Shown here: piece by piece, positions 1 through 7,296 of the stretch
How the letters are laid out: the number at the start of each line of letters is the position of its first letter
Numbering within the stretch: the stretch's first letter is position 1
Assembly (NCBI GenBank): GCA_002704665.1
Contig: PAHB01000118.1
Location: forward strand, 2,796 to 13,757
DNA from: Pseudomonadota bacterium
GTDB lineage: Bacteria > Pseudomonadota > Gammaproteobacteria > Burkholderiales > Eutrophovitaceae
DNA: 10,962 bases
Direction: 5' to 3'
The notes under the pieces: generated by a model
The model's input: the letters and a program-made list of their open reading frames with translations, nothing else
What the model was told of the DNA's origin: nothing
The model's database searches: none
Made by a program: the position numbers and the translations under genes

Positions 1-167
1 GACAAAACTTCATCGTCGAGTTCCAACTTTGTTATCACATCATGGTTCACAATAGCTACAATTGTATCTAGCAACACAGGCTCATTTTCAGTCGCCCACA
101 GCGAACTCAAAAATGAAAACAACAAAAGACACCCTAAAGGCCTTAATTTTGACAGAATATTTTTCAT
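1..167 (-). CDS. surA: SurA, periplasmic peptidyl-prolyl isomerase/chaperone, N-terminal fragment
   Basis: This is the first 55 codons of a gene that continues past the left edge. SurA is the periplasmic chaperone that escorts outer-membrane beta-barrel proteins, LptD among them, to the BAM complex. The fragment opens with a signal peptide: basic residues at K2, K7 and R9, a hydrophobic stretch at about residues 11-24 (GCLLLFSFLSSLW), and likely cleavage after A25. The family hallmark follows at residues 33-50 (LDTIVAIVNHDVITKLEL), which matches the start of the SurA N-terminal domain. It lies 47 bases downstream of lptD on the same strand with no terminator between, so the two are probably cotranscribed, the usual proteobacterial arrangement. 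The ribosome binding site is poor. The isomerase domains lie outside the window, so the call rests on the N-terminal motif plus context. Confidence 0.88.
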   Translation of the reverse strand, partial: MKNILSKLRPLGCLLLFSFLSSLWATENEPVLLDTIVAIVNHDVITKLELDDEVL

Positions 168-214
168 CGAAATTTTCTAATTTCCCTATCCAGCATTAAA
201 AATAGCAAGGTACT

Positions 215-2377
215 TCACTTTTTACCATAACCTCGAATGTTTTGCTTAAGAACATCTAAAGGGTTTAGACCTAACTTAGAAAGACCCACCAGCTCTAATT
301 GAAAAAAGAAAGACGTAGAATATTCATCAATTGCACTAGCAAATCTGTGGGCAACGAAACGTGATTTCCAACACCCTGAATCCCGTTCGAAACCGAACAC
401 TCCCTCAATTAACTGTTTATCTCGAGTCGAATAGTTCCATCGAGCAAGCGCAGACCAATTATGCCGTACCGGCCATTGCAAAGCAAAGTCCAACTGTTCT
501 ACAGAATCACGTGTAAAACGATAACCAAAGTTGATTAGCTTTCCAAAAGCCGGCCTGTAATAAAACATCGTGCTAGATCGCTCCCACTGATCCTCGACGA
601 GGCTGTACTGCGCTATTACATTTGTTCGCATAAACTTACTAATTTGTCCATCAACACCAATTAGCAAATCTGACTTATTAGACGTTCTAGGTACATAATT
701 TGAGTCGAGTCCAACTCGTTGATCAGAGAAATAATACCGTTGTGCTAACGTGAATCTCAGTTTTTCCTCCCCATTGGCAGGATTAAGATATCGACTCGAA
801 ACCGCAGCGGTTAATTGATCAGCATCATTGATCCGATCCGCCCCTGTGAAAAGATTCTCGGTAAAAATCTGAGCCAAATTAAAATCCGACTCCGCCGTAT
901 CAAAAGTTGGTATGTGACCTTGAGCCCTGTGAGGTATGTAGACATAATAAAGGCGCGGCTCGAGAGTTTGTACAAATTTTTGACCTAGCAAATTTGAAGG
1001 TTTCTCAAACGTCATCCCGGAGTCAAAACTGTAAATTGGCAGAGTTCTCTCCACAGCAGAAGATTCGAAAGTGTAGCGTGTATAGTGGTAACCAATTTTA
1101 GGGGTAAAATAGATAAAGGATCTGCGAACCGGCCATTTCAGACTAGGATAGAAAACATCCCGGCGCCCATTAACAAGCGTAGGATGTTCAAAGTCAACCA
1201 ATTCACCCCTAAAATCAATGTCGGGGCCGAATGTTATTTTTTTGGTTCCAAAAAATCGAAACTGAGGAACCCTTTCATACGGAGGAACAACAAAATCCCT
1301 AGGATCTTGCAAAGTTCGAAACGTTTGCACCCGTACGCCAGTTGTGTACCAACCACCATCGTAAGTAAAACCAGCCTCACGAGGCAAGTTAGTAAGTGAT
1401 GTTGCGTTTATATTATCGCTAAGATCGGTAAAATAGTCATCATCCGAAACACTTTGCAAAGACAAATAAGCGGATACTTTTTTCCGAAACCTGTAGTTTT
1501 GTGAAATCGCATATGCCCACCTTGAGTCTTCATATAGTTGATCCGTCGCCAAATATTCAGTCTGGATATCGCTACCCATATTTTTCGAAAGGTACCTAAA
1601 CTCGTGATTGAGTTGAAGTCCCCGCCTGGACATCATACGAGGGGTAATAGTTGAATCGGCATTTGGAGCAATATTCCAATAATATGGTATTTTGAATTCC
1701 GTACCACTTTGTCGCGTTTGTCCCGCTGAAGGAGTAAGCAAACCGCTTTTACGCCTTCCGGTCAGCGAGAAATCGAGATAAGGCGCATACAAAATCGGTG
1801 TTTTTTTAAAGACAACGGTGGCGTTGCGGGCAATACCCAAGTCCTCGACTTTATCAACCCTCAGGCTACCCAGTCTCAAATGCCAATCATCTTGAATTTG
1901 GTCACATGTAGTGTATGTGCCATTCTCGACAAGAAATTCTGTATCAGATTCGGCAAATATTTTATCCGCTTTACCCCTCGCACCTTGCTCCTTTAAAAAA
2001 TATTCAGGATCATGGATAACTCCTTGACTTGAATCGATATTAAATCTCAGGCCTGTGCCAGAAATTTTTATCTTGGAAGAGTCCAGTTGAACTCGTCCTT
2101 TTGCCACTACATCACCAGTTATAAAATCATAGCTTAGTTCATCTGAATAGATTGTTTTGCCGTCTCCACTAATTTTGACCCCTCCAAAAGCCTCAATAAA
2201 CTTCCCGGGAAGACCCATTACGCTACCAGCTGACAATAAGAAACGCGTTCGCGGCGAAATAACAGTAGTTTTTTCTACGGGAGCCTTAGCTTTTATACCG
2301 GCTGCTTGGATTTCGTTAGAAAAGTTTGGAAACTCTAAAAAGCCAATAAAAGTTAGTATGTAAAAATATCGCAACAT
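215..2377 (-). CDS. lptD: LptD, LPS-assembly outer-membrane protein
   Basis: LptD with the lipoprotein LptE inserts lipopolysaccharide into the outer leaflet of the outer membrane. The product is 720 residues (E. coli LptD is 784). I start it at 2377, because this ATG opens a signal peptide (hydrophobic residues about 4-16, alanine-type cleavage near residues 25-26). The frame stays open to 2500, but the extra 41 residues look random and would run into amgK. An OstA/LptA-like jellyroll domain follows at about residues 40-160 (GGVKISGDGKTIYSDELSYD is typical), then the C-terminal beta-barrel. Family signatures include YLDFSLTGRRKSGLLTPSAG near residue 200, PYYWNIAPNADSTITPR near 231, and FALQWPVRHNWSALARWNYS near 631. 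The mature protein has only two cysteines, C158 and C669, instead of the four of E. coli. No strong ribosome binding site is visible. Confidence 0.95.
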   Translation of the reverse strand: MLRYFYILTFIGFLEFPNFSNEIQAAGIKAKAPVEKTTVISPRTRFLLSAGSVMGLPGKFIEAFGGVKISGDGKTIYSDELSYDFITGDVVAKGRVQLDSSKIKISGTGLRFNIDSSQGVIHDPEYFLKEQGARGKADKIFAESDTEFLVENGTYTTCDQIQDDWHLRLGSLRVDKVEDLGIARNATVVFKKTPILYAPYLDFSLTGRRKSGLLTPSAGQTRQSGTEFKIPYYWNIAPNADSTITPRMMSRRGLQLNHEFRYLSKNMGSDIQTEYLATDQLYEDSRWAYAISQNYRFRKKVSAYLSLQSVSDDDYFTDLSDNINATSLTNLPREAGFTYDGGWYTTGVRVQTFRTLQDPRDFVVPPYERVPQFRFFGTKKITFGPDIDFRGELVDFEHPTLVNGRRDVFYPSLKWPVRRSFIYFTPKIGYHYTRYTFESSAVERTLPIYSFDSGMTFEKPSNLLGQKFVQTLEPRLYYVYIPHRAQGHIPTFDTAESDFNLAQIFTENLFTGADRINDADQLTAAVSSRYLNPANGEEKLRFTLAQRYYFSDQRVGLDSNYVPRTSNKSDLLIGVDGQISKFMRTNVIAQYSLVEDQWERSSTMFYYRPAFGKLINFGYRFTRDSVEQLDFALQWPVRHNWSALARWNYSTRDKQLIEGVFGFERDSGCWKSRFVAHRFASAIDEYSTSFFFQLELVGLSKLGLNPLDVLKQNIRGYGKK

Positions 2378-2453
2378 AGCGCAAAAAATTAGATAAATTA
2401 ATGATAATATCTTGTGTAAATTCTTTTCTTTTATTCTAACAATTTCTATACTC
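2378..2453. promoter_or_regulatory. Divergent intergenic region between lptD and amgK
   Basis: This 76-base, very AT-rich spacer separates the divergent lptD and amgK starts, so it should hold promoters for both directions. On the plus strand TATACT (2447-2452) resembles a -10 hexamer. However, it abuts the TTG that I prefer as amgK start, which would make that transcript leaderless or start inside the gene, and no good -35 lies 17 bases upstream. On the minus strand TTTACA (around 2411-2416) could be a -35 for lptD, with only weak -10 candidates near TTATCT. No clear operator or inverted repeat is seen. Which hexamers are used is not decided by the sequence. Confidence 0.35.
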
Positions 2454-3443
2454 TTGGAACGTTCAAATAACTTAAAAAGTTGGGTAAAGCTGAAACTCAA
2501 TAAGCAGAATTTTGAGCTTGAACCTATCGCATCCGACGCGGGTTTTCGACGCTATTTTCGAATCAGACTGCAAAACAATAAAACACTCGTTGCTATGGAT
2601 GCCTCTTCCCCTCGTGAAGATTGCCGCCCTTTTTTAAAAGTGGCTGACATGATGGCTGAAGCCGGTCTCAGGGTCCCTGAGGTGATATTCTCTGACCTAA
2701 AAAATGGTTTTCTAATTCTCACCGACCTAGGAAAAAATACCTATCTCGATATTATAAATGAAAATAACGCCGATGCACTTTTTAAAAAAGCTATCTTTGC
2801 TCTCATTAAGTGGCAATGCGCTACAGAAAATAATGCTCTACCTCTGTATAGCGAACACCTTCTTAGGAAAGAATTGAACCTTTTTAAAGATTGGTATCTC
2901 AACAAGCATTTGAATCTTAAAATTGACCAAAAGTCATCAGTGATGCTCAGAGAATTAGACGAGATATTAATTAAAAACGCGAAACAACAGGCTCAAGTAT
3001 TTGTTCACAGGGACTTTATGCCAAGGAACATTATGGCAGATGACAATTGTCCCGGCATAATTGACTTTCAAGATGCTGTAATCGGACCCGTAACTTACGA
3101 CTTGGTGAGTTTATTTCGAGATGCTTTCCTTAGTTGGAATGAAAAAAAAATTGATAATTGGATTCAATTTTATTGGGAAAGCGCTAAAGCAAAAAATATC
3201 CCAGTAGACGGGTCATTCTCTAATTTTAAAAAACAATTTAATCTTATGGGAGTGCATAGACATCTAAAAATTTTGGGAATTTTTGCCAGAATATGCTACC
3301 GGGACAAAAAAACCAAGTATCTCGAAGACACACCGCGATTTTTCAATTATTTAAATACGATTTGTGACTATTACAGCGAACTATTACCACTCAACGAATT
3401 TCTCTATAAAATTAAAGATCGCGAAAATGCGATGAAAAGATAG
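2454..3443 (+). CDS. amgK: AmgK, anomeric N-acetylmuramate/N-acetylglucosamine kinase (aminoglycoside phosphotransferase fold)
   Basis: AmgK phosphorylates the anomeric hydroxyl of MurNAc (and GlcNAc) with ATP, giving the sugar 1-phosphate that MurU uses; it is the first step of the peptidoglycan recycling route that bypasses de novo MurNAc synthesis. The product is 329 residues, close to the family length. The N-terminus has the typical LEPIASDAGFRRYFRI (residues 22-37). The kinase loop is VHRDFMPRNI with H185, D187 and N192, followed by the metal-binding IDFQDA with D204. No ATG fits: the TTG at 2454 gives an N-terminus that aligns with relatives, while another in-frame TTG at 2412 would add 14 hydrophobic residues that the family lacks. 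Neither has a ribosome binding site. The adjacency to murU, 4 bases downstream, is the strongest argument against a true aminoglycoside resistance role. Confidence 0.9.
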   Translation: MERSNNLKSWVKLKLNKQNFELEPIASDAGFRRYFRIRLQNNKTLVAMDASSPREDCRPFLKVADMMAEAGLRVPEVIFSDLKNGFLILTDLGKNTYLDIINENNADALFKKAIFALIKWQCATENNALPLYSEHLLRKELNLFKDWYLNKHLNLKIDQKSSVMLRELDEILIKNAKQQAQVFVHRDFMPRNIMADDNCPGIIDFQDAVIGPVTYDLVSLFRDAFLSWNEKKIDNWIQFYWESAKAKNIPVDGSFSNFKKQFNLMGVHRHLKILGIFARICYRDKKTKYLEDTPRFFNYLNTICDYYSELLPLNEFLYKIKDRENAMKR

Positions 3444-3447
3444 ACTT

Positions 3448-4167
3448 ATGGATAACACTCTTACGGCAATGATACTTGCTGCGGGCATTGGTAAACGCCT
3501 GCGTCCCATAACAAACGAAATTCCCAAAGCATTAATTGAAATAAATGGCAAATCTATGATCTTGAGACATTTAGAAATGCTCGAACAGGTAGGTTTTGAA
3601 AAAGTAATCGTTAATCTTTTCCACCTCGGAAATAAAATAGAAGAGGCGCTACACAAAAATAGCCCAAAAAATTTGGAAATTATATTTTCAAAAGAAAGTT
3701 TATTACTTGAAACAGCAGGCGGAATTGCCAATGCTCTTCCTAACATAAATACCAATTATTTTGCAGTGATTAATAGTGACATTCTCACAGATTACAACTT
3801 TATCAATCTAAAAAATAAAATTTTAGAATTTCGTAAGAAAGATGACTTGCTTGGACATTTGATCCTAGTAGAAAATCCCCCCTACCATGAAAGTGGAGAT
3901 TTTTCGATTGCGGAAAACTTAGTTTCTAATCATGCCGAATGCTCACTAACTTTTAGCGGTATAAGTGTATTTAATAGGAAAATGTTTGATACTATTCGTC
4001 CTCGTACAGCGTGTCCGCTAGCTCCCATACTAAAAGAAGCGGTTTCCAAGCAATTGATTTCAGGTGACCGTCATTCAGGATTTTGGGCCGACATCGGCAC
4101 CCCTGAGAGACTAGCGGCTTTGCGCAACAAACTTGAGGAGAATAACAATAATTTACCTACCGAATAG
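3448..4167 (+). CDS. murU: MurU, N-acetylmuramate 1-phosphate uridylyltransferase
   Basis: MurU transfers UMP from UTP onto MurNAc 1-phosphate made by AmgK, producing UDP-MurNAc in the cytoplasm and returning salvaged wall sugar to peptidoglycan synthesis. The 239 residues form one sugar-nucleotidyltransferase domain. The nucleotide-binding signature LAAGIGKRLRP is at residues 10-20 with K27 of IPKALI behind it. LLETAGGIANALP is at about 86-98, the metal-binding aspartate is in NSDIL (D111), and the MurU-type C-terminal WADIGTPERL is at 213-222. NPPYHESGDF (143-152) matches the family insert. It follows amgK by 4 bases, implying a coupled pair. Its last 17-35 bases are shared with the PaiB-like gene, whose ribosome binding site lies inside the murU coding sequence. 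A RmlA- or GlmU-like role is possible from sequence alone, but the amgK neighbour makes MurU much the best reading. Confidence 0.93.
   Translation: MDNTLTAMILAAGIGKRLRPITNEIPKALIEINGKSMILRHLEMLEQVGFEKVIVNLFHLGNKIEEALHKNSPKNLEIIFSKESLLLETAGGIANALPNINTNYFAVINSDILTDYNFINLKNKILEFRKKDDLLGHLILVENPPYHESGDFSIAENLVSNHAECSLTFSGISVFNRKMFDTIRPRTACPLAPILKEAVSKQLISGDRHSGFWADIGTPERLAALRNKLEENNNNLPTE
4136..4140 (+). promoter_or_regulatory. Ribosome binding site AGGAG for the PaiB-like gene, inside murU
   Basis: This is the best Shine-Dalgarno match in the window. It lies within the last codons of murU. It is followed 7 bases later by ATA (4148) and 10 bases later by ATT (4151), with no ATG, GTG or in-frame TTG at usable spacing. 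The only canonical in-frame start, TTG at 4133, overlaps the site itself and so cannot use it. The site therefore argues for initiation at a rare start codon. Confidence 0.6.
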
Positions 4168-4768
4168 CTTTGTACCAAAAAACGATGATGAGATATACAA
4201 ATTAATAAAAAATCATGGGTTCGCTACGCTGATATCTGGCAATGATAAAGAACCTTATGTAAGCCATACTCCAATTTTAATGGATATCAAAAAAAAAGTC
4301 CTGCGAGGACATTTATCTAAAAACAATCCACATTGTAAAAGTCTTTTAGAAAATAAAAAAATAATCGTCATCTTTCATGGACCACACCATTATGTATCCC
4401 CCACTTACTATAAAAACCAACCCAGTGTTCCAACGTGGAATTACGCAGTAGTTCACATTTCTGGGACTCCGAGATTAATCACAAACAGAAAAGAAATTAT
4501 TGAGTTCTTAAGTAATTTAGTAGATACCCATGAATCAGATAAAACAGACCAGTGGGATTTTAATCTACCGAAAGATTATTTGAAAAAGATGATAGATTCG
4601 ATCGTTTTCTTTGAAGTCGCAATTGAAAAAGTAGCGGCTAAATACAAACTTTCGCAAAACCGCCCTAAAGAAGACGTTCCGAATATAATAGACCATTTGT
4701 TTAGAATAGGAACGGAAAATAGCATTGATATCGCTCAGCTTATGATCGACAATGTAGAAACAAATTAA
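4151..4768 (+). CDS. PaiB-like FMN-binding split-barrel protein (negative transcriptional regulator family)
   Basis: The product belongs to the PaiB family (named for Bacillus PaiB, which affects protease and sporulation genes). Members have a flavin-reductase-like split barrel, and their true biochemical role is mostly unknown. Starting at the ATT of 4151 the protein has 205 residues, the family length, and reads (M)YLPNSF, matching the usual MYxPxxF opening. Family blocks are NHGFATLIS near residue 21, SHTPILMD near 38, GHLSKNNPHCKSL near 53, FHGPHHYVSPTYY at 75-87, VPTWNYAVVHISG at 93-105, and KYKLSQNRPKED near 164. If TTG at 4133 is used instead, six extra residues are added. It overlaps murU and lies 22 bases before pepP, so it is probably in the same transcript. 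It is not a usual member of this gene neighbourhood. Family membership is firm; no specific function is claimed. Confidence 0.85.
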   Translation: MYLPNSFVPKNDDEIYKLIKNHGFATLISGNDKEPYVSHTPILMDIKKKVLRGHLSKNNPHCKSLLENKKIIVIFHGPHHYVSPTYYKNQPSVPTWNYAVVHISGTPRLITNRKEIIEFLSNLVDTHESDKTDQWDFNLPKDYLKKMIDSIVFFEVAIEKVAAKYKLSQNRPKEDVPNIIDHLFRIGTENSIDIAQLMIDNVETN

Positions 4769-4790
4769 CTCTAAAAACAATAAAATTACT

Positions 4791-6095
4791 ATGAGAGAAA
4801 TGTACATAGAACGTAGGAAAAGAATAATGGATGCCATAGGTTCAGGGGTTATTATTTTGTTTAACGCACCTGAACAAACTAGAAGCCGAGATACGCAACA
4901 TAGGTATAGACATGACAGTAACTTCTACTACCTATCCGGCTTTTCAGAACCAGATTCAATAATGCTACTCGTCGCCGGTGCTAAGTCAAAAACCATCCTT
5001 TTCTGCCGCGAAAAAAACCCGGAACTTGAATTATGGGACGGAATTCGCACAGGTCCAAAAAAAGCTGCGGAGATCCACGGGTTCGATGAAGCCTACCCCA
5101 TAAACCAATTTCATAAAAAATTGCCAAACATCATAAAGAATAAGAAAATTTTCTTTGACATGGGTATACATAATGTTTGGGATGAAACCATTATGAATGC
5201 GGTGCGAGCAATACATGCAAAATCAAAAAGAGAAAACGAGGCGCCTGACTCCATTTGTGACATCAAAGACATTATCTACGAAATGCGACTAATTAAAGAT
5301 AGTCACGAACTCAATATAATGCGGCGAGCGGCGGAAATTTCAAGTAATGCACACAAGAGGGCGATGCTGTACGTTAGACCTGGTTTGTACGAATACCAAG
5401 TGGAAGCGGAGATTTTGCACGAATTCAACAAAAATGGATGCCAAGCTCCGGCCTACACCTCGGTGGTTGCATCGGGCAAAAACAGCTGCATACTGCATTA
5501 TATCGAAAACAATGACCAATTAAAAAATGGGGAATTATTATTAATAGATGCTGGATGCGAGCTAGAAAGTTATGCGTCTGATATAACCAGAACTTTCCCA
5601 ATTGGGAAACATTATTCCCCTCCTCAAAAAGATATATATGAACTTGTTTTAGGGGCCCAAATCGCGGCAATAGATTGTATTTCCGAAGGAGTTTCATATG
5701 AGCAACCTCACCTAACAGCAATAAGAACCCTATCTCAAGGCTTCATTGATTTAGGGCTATGTAAAGGGTCTGTAGATTCTATAGTTGAAAATAAAGACTA
5801 CCTTGATTTTTATATGCACGGCACCGGCCACTGGTTAGGGATGGATGTGCATGACGTAGGAGCTTATAAAATTAAAAATAACTCTAGAAAGTTTAAAAAC
5901 GGGATGGTATTGACGGTTGAACCTGGTTGTTACATTCGGCCTAAAAAAGAAATACCTGAACATTTTTGGAACATTGGTATTCGAATCGAAGACGATATAG
6001 TGGTGTCACCGTCGGGGCCGGAAGTAATTACATCAAATACCCCAAAAACTATAAACGAGATTGAAGATATGCGAAAAATAGCCCATGAGATTTGA
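4791..6095 (+). CDS. pepP: PepP, Xaa-Pro aminopeptidase (aminopeptidase P, M24 family)
   Basis: PepP removes the N-terminal residue from peptides with proline second, using a two-manganese centre in the cytoplasm. The 434 residues match E. coli PepP (about 440). An N-terminal creatinase-like domain carries RRKRIMDAI and FNAPEQTRSRDTQHRYRHDS (residues 24-43), and YYLSGFSEPD follows. The C-terminal pita-bread catalytic domain shows all five metal ligands: D253 and D264 (LIDAGCELESYASDITRTF), H347 (MHGTGHWLG), E377 (LTVEPGCYI) and E400 (GIRIEDD). The assisting histidines H343 and H354 are also present. A second ATG at 4800 is an alternative start, giving a protein three residues shorter; neither has a clear ribosome binding site. 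The 3' end overlaps ubiH by 11 bases. The pepP-ubiH pairing is widely conserved in proteobacteria and supports both calls. Confidence 0.96.
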   Translation: MREMYIERRKRIMDAIGSGVIILFNAPEQTRSRDTQHRYRHDSNFYYLSGFSEPDSIMLLVAGAKSKTILFCREKNPELELWDGIRTGPKKAAEIHGFDEAYPINQFHKKLPNIIKNKKIFFDMGIHNVWDETIMNAVRAIHAKSKRENEAPDSICDIKDIIYEMRLIKDSHELNIMRRAAEISSNAHKRAMLYVRPGLYEYQVEAEILHEFNKNGCQAPAYTSVVASGKNSCILHYIENNDQLKNGELLLIDAGCELESYASDITRTFPIGKHYSPPQKDIYELVLGAQIAAIDCISEGVSYEQPHLTAIRTLSQGFIDLGLCKGSVDSIVENKDYLDFYMHGTGHWLGMDVHDVGAYKIKNNSRKFKNGMVLTVEPGCYIRPKKEIPEHFWNIGIRIEDDIVVSPSGPEVITSNTPKTINEIEDMRKIAHEI

Positions 6096-7245
6096 TACCG
6101 TAATTATCGGGGCAGGTCCAGTTGGGAGTGCTTTAGCCGTTTCTTTAGGACGCCAAAACAAAAATGTCATGATAATGGATGCAAATTCTATTAGCAAACC
6201 GAAAGTAGAATCAAAAAAATTGGCTATTTCTTATGGAAGCAAAGTTATTTTAGAAAACCTCGGGGTTTGGGGAAACCTAGAGCAGTGTACGCCAATAAAA
6301 AAAGTTCATGTTTCTCACAAAGGATTTTTTGGGAGAACGATTGTTAGTCATGAAGTGTTGGATATACCAGCATTGGGATACGTTATTCCCCAAAACCTAC
6401 TCCAAAGACAACTGGTGCTTGAAGCACAGAAATTGGGGGTCGAGATACTTGAAAAATGCCTCGTAACCGACGTTTCTGTAAAAGGGAATAAAGCCTTAAT
6501 AAGTTGTAATCAAAACAAAAAAATATTCGAAATCGATTCAAATCTTGCAGTAATTGCTGACGGAGGTTCTTCGTTAGCAAACAATAGTATAAAAAAATTT
6601 AAAGAGAAGAGTTTTGACCAAGAAGCCATTATTTGTACAGTCAAGTGTGATAGAAAACACACAAATACCGCTTATGAAAGGTTCACTGAACATGGGCCTA
6701 TCGCCTTATTACCATTCGGTGATGAATATGTACTAGTCTGGACAGGACAAGCCGCCGATTGCGAGGAAAGATATGCAGCAAACACCAAAATATTTTTGCA
6801 ATCTCTTCAAAAACATTTTGGATGGAGAGCAGGTAGATTTCAGTCAGTAAAAGAAAAAAAACGTGTGCGCTTGTTCATGCGTTATGCCAAAGACGTTACC
6901 TCAGATAGGATAGTGGTTTTAGGCAACGCTGCGCAAACTCTTCACCCTGTAGCAGCGCAAGGATTTAATCTGGGACTGAGGGATGTAAAAGACTTTGCCG
7001 ATTTATCGAAGAAGAATCAATGTGCTGATTTGGGAGCCGCAAACTTTCTCGTCAAGTATAAAGCATCTAGGGCGGCCGATAGATCTTTCGGAATCGGATT
7101 CACGGATTTGCTGACCAGAGTATTTTCTAATAATGATGGGCCACTAGTAATAACACGTGGTTTTGCATTGTTTATGTTAGATGCCTTGCCTTATCTGAAA
7201 AAAATTGTGATACAACGAATGATTTTTGGTAGCAAATTTACGTGA
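6085..7245 (+). CDS. ubiH: UbiH-type FAD-dependent ubiquinone biosynthesis hydroxylase
   Basis: This is a class A flavoprotein monooxygenase of the UbiH/UbiI/UbiF family. It uses O2 and reduced FAD to hydroxylate the ring of ubiquinone precursors, normally within a membrane-associated Ubi complex. The 386 residues include the FAD dinucleotide-binding motif GAGPVG (9-14), the DG motif (IADGGSS, D159-G160), and the FAD ribityl motif GNAAQTLHPVAAQGFNLGLRD (280-300). RAADRSFGIGFTDLLTRVFSN (329-349) is the typical C-terminal block. The family usually has GxGFNLGLRD preceded by AGQ; here it is AAQ. The start overlaps the end of pepP by 11 bases, suggesting coupled translation. The position after pepP favours UbiH (C4 hydroxylation in E. 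coli) over its paralogues, but ring position cannot be read from sequence, and some betaproteobacteria use one enzyme for several positions. Confidence 0.92.
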   Translation: MRFDTVIIGAGPVGSALAVSLGRQNKNVMIMDANSISKPKVESKKLAISYGSKVILENLGVWGNLEQCTPIKKVHVSHKGFFGRTIVSHEVLDIPALGYVIPQNLLQRQLVLEAQKLGVEILEKCLVTDVSVKGNKALISCNQNKKIFEIDSNLAVIADGGSSLANNSIKKFKEKSFDQEAIICTVKCDRKHTNTAYERFTEHGPIALLPFGDEYVLVWTGQAADCEERYAANTKIFLQSLQKHFGWRAGRFQSVKEKKRVRLFMRYAKDVTSDRIVVLGNAAQTLHPVAAQGFNLGLRDVKDFADLSKKNQCADLGAANFLVKYKASRAADRSFGIGFTDLLTRVFSNNDGPLVITRGFALFMLDALPYLKKIVIQRMIFGSKFT

Positions 7246-7255
7246 TTTGTATAAG
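7226..7255 (+). promoter_or_regulatory. Possible sigma-70 promoter before the fis leader
   Basis: TTGGTA (7226-7231) and TATAAG (7250-7255) are separated by 18 bases, within the last codons of ubiH and the start of the gap. Transcription would begin near 7262, only a few bases before the hairpin and T-run at 7268-7296. In AT-rich DNA such matches are common, so this is a weak call. If real, it would place the hairpin in the fis leader as an attenuator rather than only at the end of the upstream operon. Confidence 0.25.
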
Positions 7256-7267
7256 AATAATAGGGTT

Positions 7268-7296
7268 GAGGCGACCATAGAAGTTCCTCTTTTTTT
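7268..7296 (+). terminator. Putative intrinsic terminator or attenuator between ubiH and fis
   Basis: A hairpin forms from GAGG-C-GAC (7268-7275, one bulged C) and GTTCCTC (7283-7289), seven pairs including one G-T wobble, with a seven-base loop. Seven T follow directly (7290-7296). This is the standard shape of a Rho-independent terminator, of moderate strength. It would end the amgK-ubiH transcript and separate it from fis-purH-purD-hemF, or limit read-through into fis. Confidence 0.55.

Noticed and set aside
1085..1399. Plus-strand open frame of 104 codons inside lptD
   Set aside because: It lies opposite the conserved LptD barrel, and its product has no recognisable feature.
2378..2500. 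Longer lptD beginning at 2500 (41 extra residues)
   Set aside because: The extension precedes a good signal peptide starting at 2377, has no family likeness, and would overlap the start of amgK.
3142..3150. Nine-A run in amgK (and another at 4289-4297 in the PaiB-like gene) as phase-variation sites
   Set aside because: Lysine-rich stretches in AT-rich genes produce such runs routinely; both frames are intact and nothing ties them to a switch.
2454..3443. Aminoglycoside resistance gene
   Set aside because: The phosphotransferase fold is shared, but the N-terminal block and adjacency to murU mark it as the sugar kinase AmgK.
3384..3755. Minus-strand open frame of 123 codons across amgK and murU
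   Set aside because: It runs antisense through the murU nucleotide-binding region and across the amgK-murU junction; the product has no motif.
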